Shown here: positions 26,380-34,148 of the stretch, one piece after another
How the letters are laid out: the number at the start of each line of letters is the position of its first letter
How positions within the stretch are numbered: the stretch's first letter is position 1
Assembly (NCBI RefSeq): GCF_000423845.1
Contig: NZ_AUIT01000012.1
Location: 1-51,098, forward strand
Source: Thermodesulfobacterium hveragerdense DSM 12571
GTDB lineage: Bacteria > Desulfobacterota > Thermodesulfobacteria > Thermodesulfobacteriales > Thermodesulfobacteriaceae
DNA length: 51,098 nt
Direction of reading: 5' to 3'
Translations under genes and position numbers: made by a program
The notes under the pieces: generated by a model
Told to the model about the DNA's origin: nothing
What the model saw: the letters and a program-made list of their open reading frames with translations, nothing else
Databases searched by the model: none

Positions 26380-26808
26380 TTAAGGATTTTTAAACAAAAG
26401 AAAAATCCCAGATACAATGAGAAAAATAGCTAAGATTTTTATAAGATGCAACTCTTCTTTTAAAAACAGGATAGCAAACAGAGTAGAAACCAAAGGATAT
26501 ACCGAGGTTAGCGGAACTATTTGAGAGGCATTTTGAGATTTAAGCAGGGTAAAATAGGTTAACATCCCCAAAAAACCTCCCAAGATCCCGCTTAAGGATA
26601 ATACGGCTATATTTTTAAGATTTAGTACTTCTGGTTTAAACGCCCCTGTGAGAAAAACAGCTAAGCTTAATCCCATAAGAGCGGCAGAGGTCCTGATAAA
26701 AAGCGCTAAAAGAGGGTCTACGTTTTTAAGACCTATTTTTTCTATGATCGGACATATTCCCCAAAGGGTTATAGTAAGAAGCCAAAGTATTAGCGTTGAT
26801 TTTTCCAT
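26380..26808 (-). CDS. Half-size EamA-family transporter
   Basis: 142 residues with four or five membrane helices and the EamA single-repeat pattern (LWGICPIIEKIGLK near the start; FAILFLKEELHLIKILA near the end). Normal EamA transporters have two repeats and ten helices, so this form would act as a dimer. Substrate unknown. It is the last gene of a minus-strand operon after ctpA and the M50 protease, with 6 bases between. Confidence 0.85.
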   Translation of the reverse strand: MEKSTLILWLLTITLWGICPIIEKIGLKNVDPLLALFIRTSAALMGLSLAVFLTGAFKPEVLNLKNIAVLSLSGILGGFLGMLTYFTLLKSQNASQIVPLTSVYPLVSTLFAILFLKEELHLIKILAIFLIVSGIFLLFKNP

Positions 26809-26814
26809 GATTTT

Positions 26815-27456
26815 TTAAATACTACCTATACTGGTAATCCCTAAAATCAGATTGGTCAACCAGTTTAATATAGGGTAGATAAACTTGCTAAGCACACCGG
26901 TTATGGCTAAAATTAAAATAAAGATAAACCCAAACATTTCAAGTCTTAGGTAGTTAAATCTCCAGGTTTTTGGTAAAAATTTAACAATAACCTTACTCCC
27001 GTCTAAAGGGGGAATAGGCAAAAGGTTAAAGATAGCCAGACCAAGATTTATTTTTATACCTAAAAAGCACATTAGGGCAAGAGGTTGGGAAATCACAAAA
27101 GAGGAGTAGTTTAAATTTAAGCCATAAAATAAATGAAAAAGGAACCCAAAGATAAAGGCAAGCAAGATGTTGGATAAAGGTCCAGCTATAGAAACAAGAG
27201 CCATGTCCCTCCAGGGGTTTTTAAAATAGTTGGGGTTGATAGGTACTGGTTTGGCCCAGCCTATGGCTTGGGTAATAAACAGAGTTAACGTTCCAAAAAA
27301 ATCAAGATGTTTAATAGGGTTTAAGCTAAGCCTTTTTGCGAGTTTAGGGGTAGGATCCCCTAAAAGATAAGCTACAAGGCCATGAGAAAATTCATGGACC
27401 GTTAAGGCAAGTAACAAAACAGGCGTTAAAAGTATAAAAACCTTAGGGTCAAACAT
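26815..27456 (-). CDS. M50-family membrane zinc metalloprotease (site-2 protease type)
   Basis: 213 residues, several membrane helices. The zinc motif HEFSH lies in the first helix after VHEFSHGLVAYLLGD. The third zinc ligand is in NLLPIPPLDGSKV near the C terminus. There is no PDZ or CBS domain. It is the compact, rhomboid-neighbour type of M50 protein common in thermophiles. Its ATG shares one base with the ctpA stop (TAATG), so the two proteases are coupled. The target is unknown; cutting of membrane proteins or anti-sigma factors is typical. Confidence 0.9.
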   Translation of the reverse strand: MFDPKVFILLTPVLLLALTVHEFSHGLVAYLLGDPTPKLAKRLSLNPIKHLDFFGTLTLFITQAIGWAKPVPINPNYFKNPWRDMALVSIAGPLSNILLAFIFGFLFHLFYGLNLNYSSFVISQPLALMCFLGIKINLGLAIFNLLPIPPLDGSKVIVKFLPKTWRFNYLRLEMFGFIFILILAITGVLSKFIYPILNWLTNLILGITSIGSI

Positions 27457-28694
27457 TAAAAATTCAACTTAGAAATTTCTTTTAGGTTTTTCAAGATAGA
27501 GACCGCCATCTTTACCTGAAAATCTTCTTCAGGAGAGGTCCAAGGTTTTAGTAAATCCTCTTCGTCTTTGTCCTTAGGTTTTTCTTTAGTAGTAGCTTCA
27601 ACCATCGCAGGTATTTCTATGTCAGGAGAGATACCGATTTTATCGATGCAAACTCCACTTGGGGTGTAATAAAAAGCAGTAGTTAGTTTTACAGCGTATC
27701 CGTCATCAAGAGGGATAACAGTTTGGACCCTTCCTTTACCAAAACTTTTCTGACCAAGGACAAGGGCTCTTTTATGGTCCTTTAACGCACCGGTGACTAT
27801 TTCAGAGGCTGAGGCTGTGCCGTGGTTTATAAGGATTACGATAGGATAATGGTGTTTTCTGTTAGAGGGGTTAGGTTTGGCTTCAAACACCATTCCTGAA
27901 TCTTTAGCCTTGCCTCTTACCGACACAATTACCCCTTTTTCTAAAAACTCGTCTGCAATATCTATTGCTGAGGATAAAAGTCCTCCTGGATTATATCTAA
28001 GGTCTAATACTATACCTTTTAGTTCCTTTTTCTCAAGCTCTTCCAAAGCATCTATCAACTCTTGATGGGTTTTTTCTTGAAAGTTGGTAATTCTCACGTA
28101 GACGTAGCCAGGCTCAAGAACCTTAACCTTAACACTTTTTATAGGAATCACATCCCTAACCAGGGTGAGTTCTTTTATGTCTTTATCGTTCCTGAGAATG
28201 GTTATTTTTACCTTTGTTCCTTTAGGACCTCTTAAGAGTTTAACCGCCTCTGTAAGACTCATCCCTTTGGTAGGTTTATCTTCTATCTTTAAAATTTTAT
28301 CTCCTGGCTTGATACCTGCTTTCCAAGCAGGAGTATCTTCTATCGGGGCAACGACAGTGATTACGTCGTCTTTTATGGTAATCTCGATCCCAATACCGGT
28401 AAAGGTTCCCTTGGTTTCTATCTCAAGCTCCTTGAACTCCTCAGGCTTCATCAAAGAAGAATAAGGGTCTAAAGAATTTAGCATTCCGTTTATGGCTCCA
28501 TAGATAAGGTCCCTAGGTGAAACCTCTGTTACATAGTTGTCTTCTATGAGTTTTAATACCTGAGAAAAGAGTTTTAAATATTTATAGATTTCATCGTTTT
28601 TTTCTTTAGTAAACCCGTTTGAAAAGGCTATGATTACTAAAAGAATTACCCCAACCAAGGGATAAAATAATTTTTTATTTTTTGAAAATCTCAT
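27456..28694 (-). CDS. ctpA: C-terminal processing peptidase (S41) with PDZ domain
   Basis: 412 residues. An N-terminal membrane anchor or signal (about 9-27) is followed by a helical region. The PDZ domain is at about 96-180 (GIGIEITIKDD, AGIKPGDKILKI). In the protease domain catalytic Ser295 lies in HGTASASE and Lys320 in KSFGKGRVQ, 25 residues apart as in E. coli Prc. It is a periplasmic tail-specific protease. Transcribed divergently from resB, with 142 AT-rich bases between. Confidence 0.93.
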   Translation of the reverse strand: MRFSKNKKLFYPLVGVILLVIIAFSNGFTKEKNDEIYKYLKLFSQVLKLIEDNYVTEVSPRDLIYGAINGMLNSLDPYSSLMKPEEFKELEIETKGTFTGIGIEITIKDDVITVVAPIEDTPAWKAGIKPGDKILKIEDKPTKGMSLTEAVKLLRGPKGTKVKITILRNDKDIKELTLVRDVIPIKSVKVKVLEPGYVYVRITNFQEKTHQELIDALEELEKKELKGIVLDLRYNPGGLLSSAIDIADEFLEKGVIVSVRGKAKDSGMVFEAKPNPSNRKHHYPIVILINHGTASASEIVTGALKDHKRALVLGQKSFGKGRVQTVIPLDDGYAVKLTTAFYYTPSGVCIDKIGISPDIEIPAMVEATTKEKPKDKDEEDLLKPWTSPEEDFQVKMAVSILKNLKEISKLNF

Positions 28695-28836
28695 AAAAAC
28701 TCCTTTTTTGATAATTTTATTTTCAAATTAAAACCTAAATTACAGGTTTTTCAAGGTGAGGTTATGGGGTTGATTTAAAAATTTTTATATGTTATTTTTA
28801 AAAAAGTTTTTTAAACTAACCTAAAGGAGTTGAAGA

Positions 28837-30117
28837 ATGAGGTCAATCTGGGATTTTATTTCTTCGATTAAGGTTGCCATAGTTTTGTTTTTCCTTATAG
28901 CTTTTTTTTCCATTTTAGGAACTATTATTCCTCAGGCTCACCCCTCAGATTTTTACTTGATGAAATACGGACCATCCTTAGGCCGGTTGATCCTTGCTTT
29001 TCAGCTTGATGATTTTTATCATTCTGTATTGTATATTTTTTTACTATTATTTTTCATGGTAAACCTTGTTAGCTGTTCGATAAAAAGGATTAAGTTTAGC
29101 TGGAAGCTTTTTAAAAAAAATCCTGCAGAAGTTGACCCGCATAAATTACCTAATGCTCAAGAGACTAGATTAAAAAAAGATGTTTCTCAACTGATAAATC
29201 TATTACAAACCTTAGGGTTTAAACAAAAGGAAACTCCAGAAGGAATTTTGTTCTATCAGGATAAAAATCGGATAGGTTATTTAGCGGTATATTTAGTTCA
29301 TTTTTCTTTGGTTCTGATAATAGTAGGAGCTATCGTAGGTGCTATTTGGGGTTTTAGAGGTAACATGTATTTGTTAGAAGGGGAAACCTCTAATCAGATA
29401 AACCTTTTTAGGAAGGACCATCCTGTTATAGTTGATTTTTCTGTGAAACTGAATAAGTTTACGATGGAAGTTTATCCAGACGGAACTCCTAAAGAGTATG
29501 TTTCAAATGTGACTTTTATAGAAAAAAACAATAAAACAGTAGATGCTTTGATCAAGGTTAACCAGCCGGCTAAATATAAAGGAATTACCTTTTATCAAGC
29601 AAGCTATGAAGAATTGCCTAAATTTACTATAAGAGTAAGTATAGACGGGAAAACCTTAGAAAAACAAGTTGATCCTACGGTACCTGCAGAAATAGGTGAT
29701 AGATACGTGCTTATGCTTGATGCCTATATGGCTCATCAAGGTTTTGTGGTAGCTAAGTTTAATCTATTAGATCAAGAAACAGGGGAGGGGGACGAGATTT
29801 TCGCTATCGAGGGTAAACCTTCAGAGTTTAAGATAGGTAAAAATGTAGGGAAACTTGAACTTAAAGGCCTGGTTGATAAGTTTTACATGAGTGTGCTTCA
29901 AGTTAAAAAGGACCCAGGAGTTTGGTTGGTTTACATGGGTTTTCTGTTGATGATCTTTGGGTTGATAGGGGTATATTTTCTTGATCCTCAAACCCTTTGG
30001 GTTTTTCTGAAAAGAGAAGAAAAAGAAACTTTTATAAAGATCGGTGGGATGATAAAAAGAGATAAAAGCGGTCTTAACTTAAGTTTAAACGAGCTTTTAA
30101 AGAAATTAGAGGCTTAA
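28837..30117 (+). CDS. resB: Cytochrome c biogenesis protein ResB
   Basis: 426 residues, with membrane helices near the N terminus (about 10-35, 60-90), one near 155-180 and one near 375-395. The sequence IKVAIVLFFLIAFFSILGTIIPQ is the ResB/Ccs1 N-terminal pattern. A large periplasmic domain (about 185-370) includes NQPAKYKGITFYQASYE. In System II, ResB works with CcsA/ResC to attach heme to apocytochromes; ccsA is not in the window. AAAGGAG precedes the ATG. A TlpA-like thioredoxin lies at 20608. Confidence 0.92.
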   Translation: MRSIWDFISSIKVAIVLFFLIAFFSILGTIIPQAHPSDFYLMKYGPSLGRLILAFQLDDFYHSVLYIFLLLFFMVNLVSCSIKRIKFSWKLFKKNPAEVDPHKLPNAQETRLKKDVSQLINLLQTLGFKQKETPEGILFYQDKNRIGYLAVYLVHFSLVLIIVGAIVGAIWGFRGNMYLLEGETSNQINLFRKDHPVIVDFSVKLNKFTMEVYPDGTPKEYVSNVTFIEKNNKTVDALIKVNQPAKYKGITFYQASYEELPKFTIRVSIDGKTLEKQVDPTVPAEIGDRYVLMLDAYMAHQGFVVAKFNLLDQETGEGDEIFAIEGKPSEFKIGKNVGKLELKGLVDKFYMSVLQVKKDPGVWLVYMGFLLMIFGLIGVYFLDPQTLWVFLKREEKETFIKIGGMIKRDKSGLNLSLNELLKKLEA

Positions 30118-30212
30118 TTATTAAGTTTTTCTCTTAGATTTTAGTTTTTTTCTTTTTTAGTTCTTCTTAAGCTCGTCCTGTTTAAATTTTCAATAAATGA
30201 TTGCGTTAAATC

Positions 30213-30240
30213 TTGACTTTTTATATCTCTTTTTTAAACT
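30213..30240 (+). promoter_or_regulatory. Candidate promoter for the psr operon
   Basis: TTGACT (30213-30218) and TAAACT (30235-30240), with a 16-base spacer, lie 43 bases before the ATG of the molybdopterin subunit. The -35 matches well; the -10 is weak. Confidence 0.35.
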
Positions 30241-30282
30241 AATTTCTTAAAGGGCTTAGAAAAGACCAAGGAGGTTTAAGGA

Positions 30283-32481
30283 ATGAAATGGTCAAGAAGA
30301 GATTTTTTAAAGGTAGTTGCTGCTTCTGGAGGAATTGGAGTTATAGGGGCTACACAGGTAGATAGATTATTAGGTTTAGGGCGTAAACCCGAAGGTAAAC
30401 CGGTATATATTCCTACGGTTTGTGAGATGTGTTTTTGGAGATGTGGGGTTATGGCAAAGGTAGTAGACGGAAAGGTGGTTAAGCTTGACGGACATCCTGC
30501 ACATCCTCAATCAAGAGGTAAGCTCTGTGCCAGAGGTCATGGAGGAATAGGTCTTCTTTATGACCCAGACAGGCTAAAACATCCTTTAATAAGGGTTGGA
30601 CAAAGAGGAGAGGGTAAGTTTAAAAAGGCTTCCTGGGATGAAGCTTTAAATTATGTAGCAGAAAAGATGCTCAAGATTAAAGAAACCTATGGTCCGGAGT
30701 CTGTAGCCCTCTTTACCCATGGAACTATATCTACTTATTTTGTTCATCTTTTATGGGCCTATGGTTCTCCTAATTTGGGTATGCCTTCTTATGCCCTTTG
30801 TAGAGGGGCAAGAGACATAGCCTTTAAACTTACCTTTGGTGCACCTGTGGGTAATCCAGAAAGGGTGGATTTAAAGAATAGTAAAGTTATCGTATTGATG
30901 GGGTTTCATATAGGAGAAAATGCACATAACTCCATGTGTCAGGAGTTTGCAGAGGCAGTCGGAAAGGGAGCTACAGTTATCGTAGTAGACCCGAGGTTTT
31001 CTACCGCAGCAAGCAAAGCTAAATACTGGCTTCCTATCAAGCCAGCTACCGACCTTGCTTTGCTTTTGGCCTGGATAAATGTAATCATAACAGAGGGGCT
31101 CTATGATAAAGAGTATGTAGCTAAATATACCGAAGGTTTTGATAAACTGGCTGAAGCAGTGAAAGAATATACTCCTCAATGGGCTGAAAAAGAAACAGAC
31201 ATCCCTGTTTCTTTGATCATAGAGACTGCAAGAATTATGGGAAAAAACAAACCTTCTGTCTTAATTCATCCTGGAAGACATACTGCCTGGTATGGAGATA
31301 ATACTCAAAGAGTAAGAGCGATAGCGATCCTTACTGCCCTTTTAGGAGCTTATGGAAGGCCAGGGGGTATATATCTTCCACCAAAGAATCCTTTGTCTGA
31401 GTATGGTTTTGGAGACTTTTGTGGAGTACCTTATCCAGAACATCAAAAACCTGAGATAAATAAAGGGCCTTACCCTTTTACCGAAGAAGAAGGGGTTATC
31501 CCTGAGATTATAAAGGCAACCCTTACGGAGAAACCCTATCCTATAAAGGGATGGTTGATTACAGGGACTAATCTTATTAAATCTACTCCTAATCAGAGGG
31601 ATACCATCGAGGCTATTAAAAAGTTGGACCTTGTAGTAGCGGTTGATATGATGCCCTTTGATCATGTGCTTTATGCAGATGTGGTTCTCCCAGAGTGTAC
31701 CTACCTAGAAAGATATGATGATATTTTTGTGGTAAAGGAAAGAAGCATAGGGTTAGCCTTGAGACAACCGGTTGTTAACCCGATGTATGATACCAAGCCT
31801 GGTTGGTGGATAGCAAAAGAGTTAGGAGTAAGGCTTGGTTTAAAGGAATATTTTCCTTATAATGATTTTGAGGATTTTCTTAAGGCTAAATGTGAGGCTC
31901 TTGGATTAAATTTTGAAGAGCTTAAACAGAAAGGTTATATAGAGATACCAGACACAGCCAGTCCTTACATCGATGAGGCTTTTGAGTTTAAATTTAAAAC
32001 TCCTTCTGGTAAGATAGAACTCTATAGCAAGCAATTAGAGGAAGCAGGTTTTCCTTCTATTCCTACCTATACCAAGCATGAACAACCGCCTCAAGGTTAT
32101 TTCAGACTTATTTATGGTAGGGTACCTGTGCATACCTTTTCACGGACTACTAACAATCCTTCTTTATGGGAGCTGATGAAAGAAAATGCTGCTTGGGTTA
32201 ACGCTAAGGTAGCTAAGAAGTTAGGACTTAAAAACGGGGATTATGTGGTCCTTGTTAACCAGGATGGAGTTAAAAGCAATAAAGTTAAGCTAAAGGTTAC
32301 CGAAAGGATTAGGCCAGATTGTGTTTATGTCCCTCATGGATTTGGAAGTTTTTCTCCTATGCTAAAAAGAGCTTATTTAAACGGTGCAGACGACCAACAG
32401 CTGATAACCAGATATGCTGTAGACCCGATTTCTGGAAGTGTGGGAATGAGGGTTAATTTTGTTAAGATAGAGAAGGCTTAA
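30283..32481 (+). CDS. psrA: Tat-exported molybdopterin oxidoreductase catalytic subunit (polysulfide/thiosulfate reductase type)
   Basis: 732 residues. A twin-arginine signal is present (SRRDFLK, residues 4-10). A [4Fe-4S] site follows with Cys 47, 50, 54 and 82. Cys173 (in YALCRGARD) is the likely metal ligand, as in the PsrA/PhsA branch of the DMSO reductase family. The C terminus has the dinucleotide-binding domain (PVHTFSRTTNNPSLWE; GDYVVLVNQDG). It is periplasmic. With the next gene it forms a membrane-bound quinone-linked complex. Polysulfide, thiosulfate or another oxoanion could be the substrate, and Mo or W could be the metal. A strong AAGGAGG precedes the ATG. Confidence 0.85.
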   Translation: MKWSRRDFLKVVAASGGIGVIGATQVDRLLGLGRKPEGKPVYIPTVCEMCFWRCGVMAKVVDGKVVKLDGHPAHPQSRGKLCARGHGGIGLLYDPDRLKHPLIRVGQRGEGKFKKASWDEALNYVAEKMLKIKETYGPESVALFTHGTISTYFVHLLWAYGSPNLGMPSYALCRGARDIAFKLTFGAPVGNPERVDLKNSKVIVLMGFHIGENAHNSMCQEFAEAVGKGATVIVVDPRFSTAASKAKYWLPIKPATDLALLLAWINVIITEGLYDKEYVAKYTEGFDKLAEAVKEYTPQWAEKETDIPVSLIIETARIMGKNKPSVLIHPGRHTAWYGDNTQRVRAIAILTALLGAYGRPGGIYLPPKNPLSEYGFGDFCGVPYPEHQKPEINKGPYPFTEEEGVIPEIIKATLTEKPYPIKGWLITGTNLIKSTPNQRDTIEAIKKLDLVVAVDMMPFDHVLYADVVLPECTYLERYDDIFVVKERSIGLALRQPVVNPMYDTKPGWWIAKELGVRLGLKEYFPYNDFEDFLKAKCEALGLNFEELKQKGYIEIPDTASPYIDEAFEFKFKTPSGKIELYSKQLEEAGFPSIPTYTKHEQPPQGYFRLIYGRVPVHTFSRTTNNPSLWELMKENAAWVNAKVAKKLGLKNGDYVVLVNQDGVKSNKVKLKVTERIRPDCVYVPHGFGSFSPMLKRAYLNGADDQQLITRYAVDPISGSVGMRVNFVKIEKA

Positions 32482-32497
32482 AGGGAGGTGACATAAA

Positions 32498-34045
32498 ATG
32501 CCAAGATATGCCATGGTTATAGATGTAGAAAAATGTGTAGGGTGTATGGCTTGTGTTATAGCGTGTAAAAAGGAGAATAAGGTAGCAGATGGTTATTTTA
32601 GGACAAGGGTGGTAGAAGAGGTTAGAGGAGAGTTCCCCAACCTCAGGATGGAGCTTAGGTCAGAGCTTTGTAATCATTGTGAGATTGCTCCTTGTATAGA
32701 TGCCTGTCCTACCAGAGCTTCTCACAGGGCAAAAGATGGAACCGTTCAAATAGACCATAAAAAGTGTATTGGATGTAAGGCCTGTATTTTAGCTTGCCCT
32801 TATGACGCAAGATACATTCGTCCTGATGGAACAGCTGATAAGTGTACCTTTTGTCAGCACAGATTAAAAGAAGGGAAAACACCTGCTTGTGTAGAAACTT
32901 GTTTAGGAAAATCGAGGATTTTTGGAGATTTAGATGACCCTGAAAGTGAGGTGTCTAAACTTTTAAGGACCTACGATGCTGCTGTAAGGCTCGAATGGGC
33001 AGGTACTAAACCTCGTGTTTTTTACGTTAACAAAAGATTTCCAGGGGGGGTTTTAACCATGGTAGAAATAACCATTACCGGGACCAACTCTATCACCTTT
33101 CCTCATTTTGAGGTATGGGACTGGAGGATAGTGTTATATCTATTTTTAGGAGGATTGGCTGCAGGAACTTTGGTTATGTGTTCTATCGCCAACCTTAGGC
33201 CTACCAAAACAGTAGAAGAGTTAGCCAAATGTGTAAGAGCTCCATTGATTGCTTTTGTCATGCTTGCTGTAGGTGCTCTTTTTATCATCCTTGAAATTAA
33301 AGCCCCATGGCATCTTTACTGGGGATATTTGACCTTTCAGCCTCTTTCTCTTATGTCCTGGGGTACTTGGGGTGTTCCTTTAGTTTTGTTTTTTAATGCC
33401 CTTTATATTCTTGCTGTGTTGCCTGAAGAACAAAAACATTATCTAAAGTTTGAATTTTTAAAAAGATTTTCAGATAGGTTAAAACCAAGAATGAGACTGA
33501 TTGCCAAAATAAACTTTGTGGCAGGTATCTTTTTGGCTATTTATACTGGTATTCTTTTAGCCTCTTTTTTGGCTGTTCCGTTATGGAATAACGCGACCCT
33601 CCCTATTTTGTTTTTGGTTTCTGCTCTTTCAGCAGGAGCAGCTTTGATAGTTATCATAGCCAAGGATGTAGAAATCAAGTATCTTTTTACAAAAATAGAC
33701 GTATGGCTTATCGTCATAGAACTTTTGCTTATACCTCTTTACTTTTATGGGTTATATGTTTCTTCTGCCCCTTACAAAAGGGCGTTAGAACCTTTCTTTT
33801 CGTTTAAAGGAGAGTATTTTATTTATACCCTTGCTTTAATATTGATCTTTTTATTTTTACCTCTTGCCTTACGTATGAAAATCGGAGAAATTACCGAGTT
33901 TGAAGAGCACGGACTTCCTTATCAGTTTACCAGAGCTCAGATTTTGAGGATGAACATAGCCGCTATACTGGTAATCACAGGAACTCTAATCTTGAGAGGG
34001 GCTATAGTTTATGCTGGACAACTTATTAAGCTGAGTATATATTAA
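32498..34045 (+). CDS. Four-cluster ferredoxin subunit and NrfD/PsrC-type membrane subunit, read here as one fused frame
   Basis: 515 residues as one frame. Residues 1-185 are the electron-transfer subunit (PsrB type) with four Cys4 groups: CVGCMACVIACK, CNHCEIAPCIDACP, CIGCKACILACP and a fourth with CTFC and CVETC, giving four [4Fe-4S] clusters. Residues 188-515 are an NrfD/PsrC-like quinone-reacting membrane subunit with about eight helices (VWDWRIVLYLFLGGLAAGT). The junction is a seven-G run at 33044-33050. With six Gs the first part would end FPGGF and stop (TAA), and the second would start at ATG 33059 with the G run as its ribosome binding site. So these are probably two genes, psrB and psrC, or a genuine recent fusion. 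Confidence 0.85.
   Translation: MPRYAMVIDVEKCVGCMACVIACKKENKVADGYFRTRVVEEVRGEFPNLRMELRSELCNHCEIAPCIDACPTRASHRAKDGTVQIDHKKCIGCKACILACPYDARYIRPDGTADKCTFCQHRLKEGKTPACVETCLGKSRIFGDLDDPESEVSKLLRTYDAAVRLEWAGTKPRVFYVNKRFPGGVLTMVEITITGTNSITFPHFEVWDWRIVLYLFLGGLAAGTLVMCSIANLRPTKTVEELAKCVRAPLIAFVMLAVGALFIILEIKAPWHLYWGYLTFQPLSLMSWGTWGVPLVLFFNALYILAVLPEEQKHYLKFEFLKRFSDRLKPRMRLIAKINFVAGIFLAIYTGILLASFLAVPLWNNATLPILFLVSALSAGAALIVIIAKDVEIKYLFTKIDVWLIVIELLLIPLYFYGLYVSSAPYKRALEPFFSFKGEYFIYTLALILIFLFLPLALRMKIGEITEFEEHGLPYQFTRAQILRMNIAAILVITGTLILRGAIVYAGQLIKLSIY
33044..33061 (+). promoter_or_regulatory. Seven-G tract with downstream ATG at the psrB/psrC junction
   Basis: GGGGGGG (33044-33050) is followed after 8 bases by ATG 33059, an ideal Shine-Dalgarno distance. 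Losing one G would place a TAA (33055-33057 in this numbering) just before that ATG, restoring separate genes. The tract can therefore act as a ribosome binding site and as a slip site. Confidence 0.6.
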
Positions 34046-34148
34046 TTAAATTAATATATAATAACCTTTTAGAACTAAACTCAAAAGTTCTTGCATTTTT
34101 AATTTTATACTCTAAACTTATCTAAGCAAAAAATTAAGGGAGTAATAT

